Of a DNA stretch of 5,005 nt, positions 1 through 5,005 are shown piece by piece (the stretch's first letter is position 1; every line of letters starts with the position of its first letter). The position numbers were made by a program, and so were the translations under genes. Under the pieces are notes generated by a model. That model had not been told where the DNA came from, did not search any database, and saw only the letters and a program-made list of their open reading frames with translations. This DNA is from Deltaproteobacteria bacterium (lineage in GTDB: Bacteria > Myxococcota_A > UBA796 > UBA2385), in the NCBI GenBank assembly GCA_015489145.1, contig WGAH01000838.1:1-5005 (forward strand), given 5' to 3'.

Positions 1-85
1 AGGCCGCTTCCCGCCTGCCTCCCCGCCGGGGCCCGCCCGCCCCTCCGGCGCGGGCCCCGGCGGGGAGGCAGGCGGGAAGCGGCCT
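1..85. repeat. Perfect 36-bp inverted repeat (long GC-rich hairpin), possible terminator
   Basis: Bases 1-36 are the exact reverse complement of bases 50-85, leaving a 13-nt loop at 37-49. The outer end of the stem reads AGGCCGCTTC and the inner end is a GGGGCCCGC-type stretch. There is no T-run on the right side (the next bases are tgcggcgg), so it is not a textbook intrinsic terminator for + strand transcription. The sequence left of the window, where a T-run for leftward transcripts would lie, cannot be seen. The repeat starts at the first base, so the stem may extend further left. It could be a bidirectional terminator, a dispersed palindromic repeat, or a fold-back artefact if the window starts at a contig end. 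The repeat itself is certain; its function is inferred. Confidence 0.9.
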
Positions 86-146
86 TGCGGCGGGGTCTTC
101 GCCCCGGCCGATGACAGGCCGGCCGGTTTCGCGTAAGTTCGCCGTC
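86..146 (+). other. Leader of the + strand gene, no clear promoter or Shine-Dalgarno
   Basis: This short gap lies between the long hairpin and the chosen start at 147. A TTGCGG at 85-90 could be read as a -35 box, but no convincing -10 box follows. A small 5-bp stem (91-95 with 102-106) is present and is probably chance at this base composition. No purine-rich Shine-Dalgarno sequence precedes either candidate start (111 or 147), so translation may be weak or begin on a nearly leaderless message. Confidence 0.3.
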
Positions 147-1325
147 ATGGACGACGCCATCGTCGAGCGCTGGAGGATGGGCGACCCGGCGGCCCGCGTG
201 GCCGTCCGAAACCGCGTGCGGGCCCTCGCCGAGCGGGTCTTCGCGCATCCGAGCTTGAAGGGCGCGGTGGGACCGGGGTTTTCGGAGCGCATCCGGTCCG
301 CCGAGGGCCTGCGGGCGCTCACCGCCGAGGTCTCCGGGGAGGTGATGCGCCAGGACATCGCCACCGGCGGTCGCCTCACGGCACTCACCCTGCTCGCCGC
401 GGGGCGGCGGGTGGTCGAGGGCATGCAGGAGGGGCGGCCGAGCTCCGAGGAGGCCCACCTGCCGCCGCCGGTGGCCGTCGCCCTGGCGCTGGCGCCCGAC
501 ACCGTGGCCGGGCCGGTGCGCGACGCCGCCGACCGCCACCTCGAGCGCTGCGGCCTGTGCCGGGAAGACCTCCGCATCCTGCGCCACGTCATGCAGACCC
601 TCGCGGCGGCCGACCAGGAGGCCCGCCCCGACCGGGTGGCCCGGGAGGTCGCCGGCGCCGGCGAGCCCGCGGCCCCGCCCGCCGAGGCCGCCATCGAGGC
701 CGCGGTGGCCTCGGCGGTCGAGGAGGTCCGGCGGGACCCGCGCCGCCTCACCCGCCCGCCGCCCCGCCCGGCGCGGCCGGCGGCACCGGCCTCGGGGCGC
801 TTCGGCTGGGGCACCGTCCTCGTCGCCCTCGCCGGCGCCGCGGCCCTGGGACTGGCCTGGCGGCGCGGGCACGAGGGCGCCGGCGGGGCGGTCGAGGGGG
901 TCGCGGCCCTGGCCGACCGCAGCCCGCCGGGCATTCGCAAGCTCGACCGCCTGCCCGCCGAGGTGCAGCCGGCGGTGGGCGACTTCGCCCGGGGCCAGTG
1001 CCGCACGGCGGCCGGACGCTTCCACGCCGCCCACGCCACCCACCCGGAGGTGCTCGACCTCTACGTGCTCGAGGGGGCCAGCTTCGTCTGCGCCGGCGAC
1101 GCCCGGCGGGCCCTGCGCGCCTTTCGCGAGCTCGACGCCGCCCGGGGCCCGGACGGCCCCCCGGAGCCCCGGCAGGCGGCGTGGTACCGCGCCCAGGCGC
1201 GCCTCCTCGACGGCGACGCCCGCGGGGCGCTCGTCGACCTGCGGCAGGCCGAGGTCCAGGACGCCCGCCACCGCGAACAGGCCGCCGAGCAGGCCGACCG
1301 CCTCACGGCCCTCCTCGGCTCCTGA
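147..1325 (+). CDS. Zinc-finger anti-sigma-like membrane protein with sigma-region-2-like N-terminus and TPR-like C-terminal domain
   Basis: The 392-residue product is a single-pass membrane protein of mixed character. Residues about 1-35 (MDDAIVERWRMGDPAAR and on) resemble the start of ECF sigma factor region 2, but no DNA-binding region 4 follows. Residues 131-138 carry H-x3-C-x2-C (HLERCGLC), the hallmark of zinc-finger anti-sigma (zf-HC2/ZAS) domains. A Pro/Arg-rich linker (about 197-215) leads to one hydrophobic segment (about 221-238, GTVLVALAGAAALGLAW). Residues about 273-373 are Ala-rich paired helices resembling TPR repeats. By analogy with the family, the zinc finger would be cytoplasmic and the TPR-like part periplasmic. 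No partner sigma gene lies beside it in the window, so its target is unknown. An in-frame ATG at 111 would add 12 residues. I prefer 147 because the sigma-like similarity begins there; neither start has a good ribosome binding site. The 3' end overlaps the convergent gene by 23 bp. Confidence 0.8.
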   Translation: MDDAIVERWRMGDPAARVAVRNRVRALAERVFAHPSLKGAVGPGFSERIRSAEGLRALTAEVSGEVMRQDIATGGRLTALTLLAAGRRVVEGMQEGRPSSEEAHLPPPVAVALALAPDTVAGPVRDAADRHLERCGLCREDLRILRHVMQTLAAADQEARPDRVAREVAGAGEPAAPPAEAAIEAAVASAVEEVRRDPRRLTRPPPRPARPAAPASGRFGWGTVLVALAGAAALGLAWRRGHEGAGGAVEGVAALADRSPPGIRKLDRLPAEVQPAVGDFARGQCRTAAGRFHAAHATHPEVLDLYVLEGASFVCAGDARRALRAFRELDAARGPDGPPEPRQAAWYRAQARLLDGDARGALVDLRQAEVQDARHREQAAEQADRLTALLGS

Positions 1326-2208
1326 AGGGCGGCGCCCCGGGGTCGAGGCGCGGGGCGCCGGGCCCCCGCAGCCGCGCGGCGAAGAAGCCGTCGCAGGCGC
1401 CGTCGGCGGCGCAGAAGCGGCAGTCGTCGTCCTTGTGGAAGGCCACGACGTCCGGAAAGAAGAGCAGCGCCGCCCCGCGCTGGTGGTCCGCGTCCACGTA
1501 CCAGCGGTTGGCGCTGCGCCGGGTCCGCGGGTCGGCGCCGAGCAGGCAGGCGGGGAGCCCCTTGACCTCGGCGGGCAGGCCGCGCCGACCCGCCTCGGCC
1601 AGGGCCGCGCGCAGGGCCGGGGCGGCGACCGCCACCGGCGGGGCGCGATCCGGCGCGCCGGCGATGGGAAAGGGGTAGGTCAGGGTGAGGCCCGCGGGAC
1701 GCGCCTCGGCGAGGACGCGGACGACTTCGGCGAGGTCGCCGGGGTCCTCCTCCGGGAGCACGACGTGGGCGCGCACGGCGAGGCCGGCCTCGCGGGCCGC
1801 CGCGAGGGCCCCGACCGCCTCGCGGGCGCGGGTGGGCGGCACCGGCAGCACCAGGGTGTCCACCAGGCCCTCGAAGCGGCCGGGTTCGAGGGTCGGCAGG
1901 TCCTCGACGCCGGCGTGCAGGACGACCCGGCGCATTCCCAGGGCCCGGGCCAGGCGCAGCAGCTCCGGCGTGTCGGCGCGCCCGGCCACGCCGACGCCGC
2001 TCAGCACCAGGGCGTCGCAGGGCAGGCTGCGGGGGCCGCGCATGCCCTCGGTGAAGTACCGCAGGTTGGCCGCGATCTCGGCGGTGGACATGCTCCGGGT
2101 CGGCACCGGGGCTCCGGCGCGCACCCGCCCCGGGTAGCCGCGCTGCACCCGCACCTGCACCGTGCGCGGGGCGGCGACGGCGCCGGCGGCGGTCCAGCGA
2201 ATCACCAC
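1303..2208 (-). CDS. Radical-SAM-like protein lacking the CX3CX2C cluster motif, with a C-terminal CX2CX5C cysteine cluster
   Basis: The product has 301 residues from a GTG start. Residues about 40-180 look like a radical SAM TIM-barrel core: a helix (MSTAEIAANLRYF), a strand and glycine motif at the usual SAM-binding place (LVLSGVGVAGRADTPELL, 68-85), then repeated strand-helix units. The C-terminal part has GLPACLLG (217-224) and CRFCAADGAC (263-272), resembling the extra Fe-S cysteine region of many radical SAM enzymes. The defining CX3CX2C motif, expected near residues 20-38, is absent; that stretch reads VQRGYPGRVRAGAP and has no cysteine. It may therefore be a pseudo-enzyme, a partner subunit or a scaffold that binds a cluster only at its C-terminus. 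The GTG start is supported by GGGAG 8 nt upstream; an internal ATG at residue 40 lacks this context. The gene begins 13 nt after the MqnD-like gene and is very likely co-transcribed with it. Family assignment rests on pattern recognition. Confidence 0.7.
   Translation of the reverse strand: MVIRWTAAGAVAAPRTVQVRVQRGYPGRVRAGAPVPTRSMSTAEIAANLRYFTEGMRGPRSLPCDALVLSGVGVAGRADTPELLRLARALGMRRVVLHAGVEDLPTLEPGRFEGLVDTLVLPVPPTRAREAVGALAAAREAGLAVRAHVVLPEEDPGDLAEVVRVLAEARPAGLTLTYPFPIAGAPDRAPPVAVAAPALRAALAEAGRRGLPAEVKGLPACLLGADPRTRRSANRWYVDADHQRGAALLFFPDVVAFHKDDDCRFCAADGACDGFFAARLRGPGAPRLDPGAPPFRSRGGP
1330..1360 (+). terminator. 10-bp GC hairpin just after the + strand gene
   Basis: Bases 1330-1339 (CGGCGCCCCG) pair perfectly with 1351-1360 (CGGGGCGCCG) around an 11-nt loop. 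The stem begins 5 nt past the TGA at 1323-1325. The position suits a 3' end structure of the + strand message, but no T-run follows. The bases also encode the C-terminal residues of the convergent gene, so the pairing may be partly a by-product of Pro/Gly/Arg codons. Confidence 0.35.
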
Positions 2209-2223
2209 GGCGGGGGCTCCCTC
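2209..2223 (-). promoter_or_regulatory. Shine-Dalgarno deciding the GTG start at 2208
   Basis: On the - strand the upstream stop codon runs straight into a GAGGGAG purine tract (2223-2217), followed by an 8-nt spacer and GTG at 2208. The ribosome binding site overlaps the stop of the MqnD-like gene, which suggests translational coupling of the pair. Confidence 0.65.
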
Positions 2224-3073
2224 ACCCGGCGGGGGCGAAGTCGACGGGCGGGGCCTCGGGCAGCAGGCCGGCGGCGGCCCCGCGCCCCAGCAGCTCGGCG
2301 ATGGCGGCCCGGCCGTCCTCGCCGTAGTCCACGGTGTCGGCGTTGGCGTACATGCCGAGGTAGCGGTCCAGCTCCCCGGCGGTCTTCAGCATGCCGCCGC
2401 GCTCGAGCAGCCAGGCGATGGCCTCGTCGCGGTGGGCGAGGCCGTGGCGGATGCTGCGGCCGACCACCCGGGTCGCCCGGGCGATGGTCCCGGCGCCGAG
2501 CGCCCGCCGGATCACGTTGCCCCCGAGGGGGAGCGGCAGGCCCGTGGCCTCGCCCCACCAGGCGCCGATGTCGACGACGGCGTGCAGGCCCCGCCGCTCC
2601 CAGGTGAGGCGCCCCTCGTGGATCAGCAGGGCGGCGTCGACCTCGCCGCGGTCCAGCGCCTCGAATGCCGCCTCGGGCGGGGTGATCGGCACCACCACCG
2701 GCTCGAAGTCCACCAGCAGGCGCAACACGACGTAGGCGGTGGTGGTCGTGCCCGGCACCGCCACCCGCCGCCCGGCGAGCTCGGCCGGCGCCAGCGGCTC
2801 CCGGGCGACGACCACCGGCCCGTAGCCCCGGCCGACGGAGCCGCCGTTGGGCATGAGCTGCCAGTCCCGGGCCACCCGCGGGTACCAGGCGATGCTGATC
2901 GCGCACAGGTCGGTGTCGGCGCCGCGGGCGGCGAGGCGGTTGAGCGCGTCGGTGTGGTCGCTCCGAACTTGGAAATCGAGCCCCTCGGCGTCGACGAGGC
3001 CCAGGGTGATCGCCCGGAACATGAACAGGTCGTCGGCGTCGGGGCTGATGGTGCAGCGCACGGTCGGGGACAT
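2222..3073 (-). CDS. mqnD: MqnD-type protein (1,4-dihydroxy-6-naphthoate synthase family, VitK2_biosynth)
   Basis: The 283-residue product belongs to the MqnA/MqnD family, which has a periplasmic-binding-protein fold but acts in the cytoplasm; no signal peptide is visible. MqnD converts cyclic de-hypoxanthine futalosine to 1,4-dihydroxy-6-naphthoate in the futalosine route to menaquinone. MqnD-type signatures are the early motif ISPDADDLFMF (9-19), GRGYGPVVVA (81-90), PGTTTTA (107-113, phosphate/ligand loop), IHEGRLTW (151-158, containing the His that matches the proposed catalytic base), DIGAWWGEATGLPLPLGG (168-185) and a late YANADT segment (242-247). Length is normal for the family. The early motif differs from the usual SPCPNDT form, so this may be a paralogue with another substrate. 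The ATG at 3073 is preceded by GGAGAAGG at good spacing. No other mqn gene is in the window; the downstream partner is a radical-SAM-like protein without its cluster motif, so it is not an ordinary MqnC or MqnE. Confidence 0.82.
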   Translation of the reverse strand: MSPTVRCTISPDADDLFMFRAITLGLVDAEGLDFQVRSDHTDALNRLAARGADTDLCAISIAWYPRVARDWQLMPNGGSVGRGYGPVVVAREPLAPAELAGRRVAVPGTTTTAYVVLRLLVDFEPVVVPITPPEAAFEALDRGEVDAALLIHEGRLTWERRGLHAVVDIGAWWGEATGLPLPLGGNVIRRALGAGTIARATRVVGRSIRHGLAHRDEAIAWLLERGGMLKTAGELDRYLGMYANADTVDYGEDGRAAIAELLGRGAAAGLLPEAPPVDFAPAG

Positions 3074-3083
3074 GGCCTTCTCC
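3074..3083 (-). promoter_or_regulatory. Shine-Dalgarno of the MqnD-like gene
   Basis: The - strand reads GGAGAAGGCC immediately before the ATG at 3073. The GGAG core lies 6 nt from the start codon, which fixes this start. Confidence 0.7.
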
Positions 3084-3102
3084 GGCCGCCCCCTTAGCCC
3101 GC

Positions 3103-3124
3103 CCGGGGCGGGGCGCGCCCCCGG
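3103..3124 (-). terminator. Weak GC hairpin in the phosphatase-mqnD gap
   Basis: CCGGGG at 3103-3108 pairs with CCCCGG at 3119-3124 around a 10-nt loop, and two further pairs are possible with a one-base bulge. It lies just after the phosphatase stop codon in the 52-nt gap, and no T-run follows. It could reduce read-through into the MqnD-like gene, or it may simply reflect base composition. Confidence 0.25.
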
Positions 3125-3125
3125 T

Positions 3126-4340
3126 TCAGTCGGAATGGGAGCTGCGGAGCGCGATCATCTGGTTGGCCTGCTGCAGGCGCTGGCCGAGGGTGGAGATCAG
3201 CTTCCAGAGCAGCTCGTTGCCCAGCGCCGGCTCGCGCTGGCAGAACTCGAGCAGCGCCGGCCGCCGCACGACGATGGCCGATCCGAAGGAGGCGGCGGTG
3301 ACGGTGGCGGTGCGGACCTGCGACTCGATGAGGCCCAGCTCGCCGAAGTGCTCGCCGGGGCCGAGGCGGGCGAGCTCGACCCCCTCGCGGGAGACCTTCA
3401 CCGTTCCCTGCACGATGGCGTACATCGTGTCGTCGCGCTCGCCCTCCTCGACCAGCGGCTGGTCGGGGGTGAAGAAGACCTCCTCGCAGATGCGGCTCAC
3501 GCGCAGGCGGGCGTGGAAGGGCAGCCCCTGGAACAGGAACAGGCTCTGGAGCACCTGCGCGCGGGCCCGGGCCGCCTCGGTCTGGGGCGTGGCCTCCGGC
3601 TCGACCATCACCACCGTGACGTTGTCCGGGCCGCCGTGCTCCAGGGCGGCCTCGACGAGGCGCTCCGCCGCCGTCTCCACGTCGTCCTGTCCGGCGAGCT
3701 CCTCGATGCGGTCGAGGGGGACCGGGTCGCTCAGCCCGTCGCTGTTCAGCAGCAGGCGGTCGCCGGGCAGCACCTCGATGCTGACGAGATCGGCCTGGAC
3801 GGTGGGGTAGAGCCCCACGGCCCGCGTGATCACGCTGCGGTAGCGGGACTGCCGCGCTTCCTGGTAGGACATCTGCCCGGTGCGGACCAGCTCGTTGATC
3901 ATCGAGTGGTCGTCGGTGAGCTGCCGGATGAGCCCGTCGCGCACCAGGTAGGCCCGGGAGTCGCCGACGTGGGCGAGGAAGGCGGCGCCCCCGCCGACGA
4001 CGGCGGCGACCACGGTGGTGGTCATGCCGCGCAGGCCCTTGGCCTCGGCCTCGTCGAAGACCCGGCGGCTCGCCTTCTGGAGCACCTCGTCGAGGGCCTC
4101 GAGCACGGCGTTGCGCGTGTTCCAGCCCGGCTCGGCGGCGTAGGCGGCGACGGCGCCCGACAGGTCGGCGGCGTGCTCGCGGAAGGTGTCGATCACCAGG
4201 GCGCTGGCGACCTCGCCCGCGGCCCGGCCGCCCACGCCGTCGGCGACGACGAAGACCTGGTGCTCCTCGTCGGCGAGGTGGGCGTCCTCGTTGTGCTCGC
4301 GCTTCTTTCCGGGGTGCGTCCGCGCGGCGTAGCGGATCAT
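3126..4340 (-). CDS. PP2C-type Ser/Thr protein phosphatase fused to a C-terminal cyclic-nucleotide-binding domain
   Basis: The 404-residue soluble protein has two domains. Residues about 1-248 are a PP2C/PPM phosphatase of the bacterial Stp/PrpC kind, removing phosphate from Ser/Thr with a two-metal centre. All landmark motifs are present: KREHNEDAH (13-21), ADGVGGRAAGE (33-43), MTTTVVAA (106-113), HVGDSRAYL (124-132), ITRAVGLYP (171-179), LLLNSDGLSD (196-205) and GPDNVT (237-242). The metal-binding Asp residues are intact, so it should be active. Residues about 262-385 are a cNMP-binding/Crp-like beta-roll with a phosphate-binding cassette (HFGELGLIESQVRTATV, 331-347) that keeps the key Glu and Arg. 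No helix-turn-helix follows, so the domain probably senses a ligand or mediates regulation rather than binding DNA. I chose ATG 4340 because AGGAGG lies 4 nt upstream and PP2C homology begins there; an ATG at 4367 lacks such a site. No kinase gene is visible nearby. Confidence 0.92.
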   Translation of the reverse strand: MIRYAARTHPGKKREHNEDAHLADEEHQVFVVADGVGGRAAGEVASALVIDTFREHAADLSGAVAAYAAEPGWNTRNAVLEALDEVLQKASRRVFDEAEAKGLRGMTTTVVAAVVGGGAAFLAHVGDSRAYLVRDGLIRQLTDDHSMINELVRTGQMSYQEARQSRYRSVITRAVGLYPTVQADLVSIEVLPGDRLLLNSDGLSDPVPLDRIEELAGQDDVETAAERLVEAALEHGGPDNVTVVMVEPEATPQTEAARARAQVLQSLFLFQGLPFHARLRVSRICEEVFFTPDQPLVEEGERDDTMYAIVQGTVKVSREGVELARLGPGEHFGELGLIESQVRTATVTAASFGSAIVVRRPALLEFCQREPALGNELLWKLISTLGQRLQQANQMIALRSSHSD

Positions 4341-4344
4341 GGGG

Positions 4345-4350
4345 CCTCCT
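4345..4350 (-). promoter_or_regulatory. Shine-Dalgarno AGGAGG deciding the phosphatase start
   Basis: A full-consensus AGGAGG on the - strand lies 4 nt before the ATG at 4340. The spacing is slightly short, but the match is the best in the window, and it argues against the in-frame ATG at 4367. Confidence 0.75.
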
Positions 4351-4377
4351 CGGGGAAGCCCTATCATGCCCGAGGAG
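4346..4377 (-). promoter_or_regulatory. Hairpin overlapping the phosphatase ribosome binding site
   Basis: CTCCTCGGG (4346-4354) and CCCGAGGAG (4369-4377) form a perfect 9-bp inverted repeat with a 14-nt loop, filling most of the 43-nt gap between the cytochrome stop and the phosphatase start. In the leftward transcript the second arm contains five of the six Shine-Dalgarno bases, so the folded form would hide it. It could be a translational control element or a weak 3' structure of the cytochrome message. No T-run is present. Confidence 0.45.
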
Positions 4378-4383
4378 CCGGCC

Positions 4384-5005
4384 TCAGCGAATCTCGACGG
4401 GAATGCGCCGGGTGGTCAGCACGGTGGGCTCGGCGCCGTCGACCACCCGCAGGAGGGCGATTTCGAGGGTGCCGGGGCCGGCGTGGCGGCGCTGGGAGAC
4501 GGTGAAGCTCGTCTCGAGGTCGACCTGGCCGCCGGCGGGGACGCGGGTGTCGGCGGTGGTGCGCCAGGGCGGGGCGTCCTCGACCTCGCGGGCGAGGTCG
4601 TGGGTGAAGGGCTCGGTCAGGGGCGCGTCCTCGGCGTCGAGCAGCACGGCGCGCAGGCGCCAGCGCTTGAAGGGCGAGCCGGTGGGCACCGCGTGGCCGG
4701 CGCCGGTGTTCTGGAGGCTGAGGCGCACCGGCCAGGGCTGGCCCCGCTGCACGTCGTCGCCGTCGAGGCTCACGAGGATCGACAGGGCGCGCTCCGGGTC
4801 GGCGGCGAAGCGGTGGTCGGCGACGGCGGCGAAGCGGGTGGCGGTGGCCGGGCCGGCGCGCGGCGGCATGTGGCAGTCCTGGCAGCGCACGCCGGCGGCG
4901 GCCCAGGCGCTGGCCTGCCACTCGCCCACGGTGTCGTAGATCGGCGTGTCGGCGCCGGGCCAGGTCAGCTCGTGGCAGGGGGCGCAGGCCGCGGGGCCGG
5001 ACAGC
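4384..5005 (-). CDS. C-terminal part of a multihaem c-type cytochrome (5' end beyond window)
   Basis: About 206 codons are visible and the frame stays open to the right edge, so the N-terminus, signal peptide and any further haem sites are missing. Two CXXCH covalent haem sites are seen: CAPCH (4972-4986) and CQDCH (4870-4884, followed by MPP). A likely axial-ligand His follows in ADHRFA. The remaining ~150 residues are a beta-rich C-terminal domain containing NTGAGHAVPTG (GHAVPTG at 4678-4698), a motif recurrent in multihaem cytochromes of respiring bacteria, where its His may serve a haem. The protein should be exported and matured in the periplasm, acting in electron transfer. A GTG at 4929 could be taken as a start, but CAPCH lies upstream in the same frame, so it is internal. 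The gene leads the visible - strand cluster, 43 nt ahead of the phosphatase. The exact cytochrome subfamily and redox partner cannot be told from this fragment. Confidence 0.85.
   Translation of the reverse strand, partial: LSGPAACAPCHELTWPGADTPIYDTVGEWQASAWAAAGVRCQDCHMPPRAGPATATRFAAVADHRFAADPERALSILVSLDGDDVQRGQPWPVRLSLQNTGAGHAVPTGSPFKRWRLRAVLLDAEDAPLTEPFTHDLAREVEDAPPWRTTADTRVPAGGQVDLETSFTVSQRRHAGPGTLEIALLRVVDGAEPTVLTTRRIPVEIR

Noticed and set aside
50..85. G-quadruplex in the right arm of the long hairpin
   Set aside because: G-runs are mostly only two or three long with uneven spacing; the perfect duplex pairing explains the sequence better.
557..1678. + strand open frame of 373 codons overlapping the zinc-finger gene and the convergent gene
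   Set aside because: Its product is almost only Gly, Pro, Arg and Ala, typical of a shifted frame in GC-rich DNA, while the frame at 147-1325 has recognisable domains.
1435..2607. + strand open frames across the radical-SAM-like and MqnD-like genes (also 1685-2137, 2162-3097 and 2391-2735)
   Set aside because: They are antisense to supported genes, with repetitive Gly/Arg/Ala composition, no motifs and no ribosome binding sites.
2202..2906. Second - strand open frame inside the MqnD-like gene, and a similar one at 4364-4921 inside the cytochrome
   Set aside because: Both are out-of-frame Arg/Pro-rich shadows of genes whose true frames carry clear motifs.
2222..3073. MqnD-like gene as MqnA or as an ABC transporter substrate-binding protein
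   Set aside because: IHEGR and WWGEATGLPLPLGG are MqnD-type, and no signal peptide or lipobox is seen.
4341..4367. Upstream ATG at 4367 as the phosphatase start
   Set aside because: It has no Shine-Dalgarno sequence and adds only nine non-conserved residues, whereas ATG 4340 follows AGGAGG.
2847..4505. Very long + strand open frame (552 codons) opposite the phosphatase and part of its neighbours
   Set aside because: It is antisense to a gene with complete PP2C and cNMP motifs. Its translation is low-complexity and resembles no family; such frames arise from GC-rich third positions.
4384..4929. GTG at 4929 as the start of a small complete gene
   Set aside because: The frame stays open to the window edge and contains a CAPCH haem site upstream, so the GTG is internal.
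1..5005. tRNA, rRNA, CRISPR array, insertion sequence or phage genes
   Set aside because: No regularly spaced direct repeats, transposase motifs or recognisable RNA gene sequences were seen by reading both strands.

Overview
The window is very G+C-rich (roughly three quarters by eye). Third codon positions are almost always G or C, so every reading frame stays open for long stretches and many long open frames are only shadows. I accept five genes: one on the + strand (147-1325), then four on the - strand reading leftward from the right edge (cytochrome fragment, PP2C phosphatase, MqnD-like enzyme, radical-SAM-like protein). A c-type multiheme cytochrome, a futalosine-pathway-type enzyme, a bacterial PP2C phosphatase with a cyclic-nucleotide-binding domain, and a zinc-finger anti-sigma-like membrane protein together suggest a high-GC, respiring, Gram-negative bacterium. 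Something deltaproteobacterial (Desulfuromonadota, Myxococcota or similar) would fit, but that placement is inference from gene content only.

Layout. Positions 1-85 form a perfect 36-bp inverted repeat around a 13-nt loop, and the left arm begins exactly at the window edge. A short leader without a clear promoter (86-146) leads to a + strand gene. Its product has a sigma-region-2-like N-terminus, a zinc-finger anti-sigma motif, one membrane segment and a TPR-like C-terminal part. This gene converges on the leftward cluster and the two 3' ends overlap by 23 bp. A 10-bp GC hairpin sits just past its stop codon.

The leftward cluster begins with a cytochrome gene that enters from the right edge (two CXXCH haem sites visible, 5' end missing). 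After 43 nt comes a PP2C-type Ser/Thr phosphatase fused to a cNMP-binding domain, with a hairpin lying over its Shine-Dalgarno sequence. After 52 nt comes an MqnD-type protein. After 13 nt comes a radical-SAM-like protein that lacks the CX3CX2C cluster motif but keeps a C-terminal CX2CX5C cysteine cluster. The last two genes are very probably co-transcribed.

How they fit together: the MqnD-like and radical-SAM-like pair probably belongs to one biosynthetic step or complex related to menaquinone or a menaquinone-like compound. The cytochrome would act in periplasmic electron transfer. The phosphatase and the anti-sigma-like protein are regulatory. A functional link among all five is not shown by the sequence. 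The most unusual items are the cluster-less radical-SAM-like protein paired with the MqnD variant, the sigma-like/zinc-finger/TPR hybrid, the PP2C-cNMP fusion and the long perfect hairpin.
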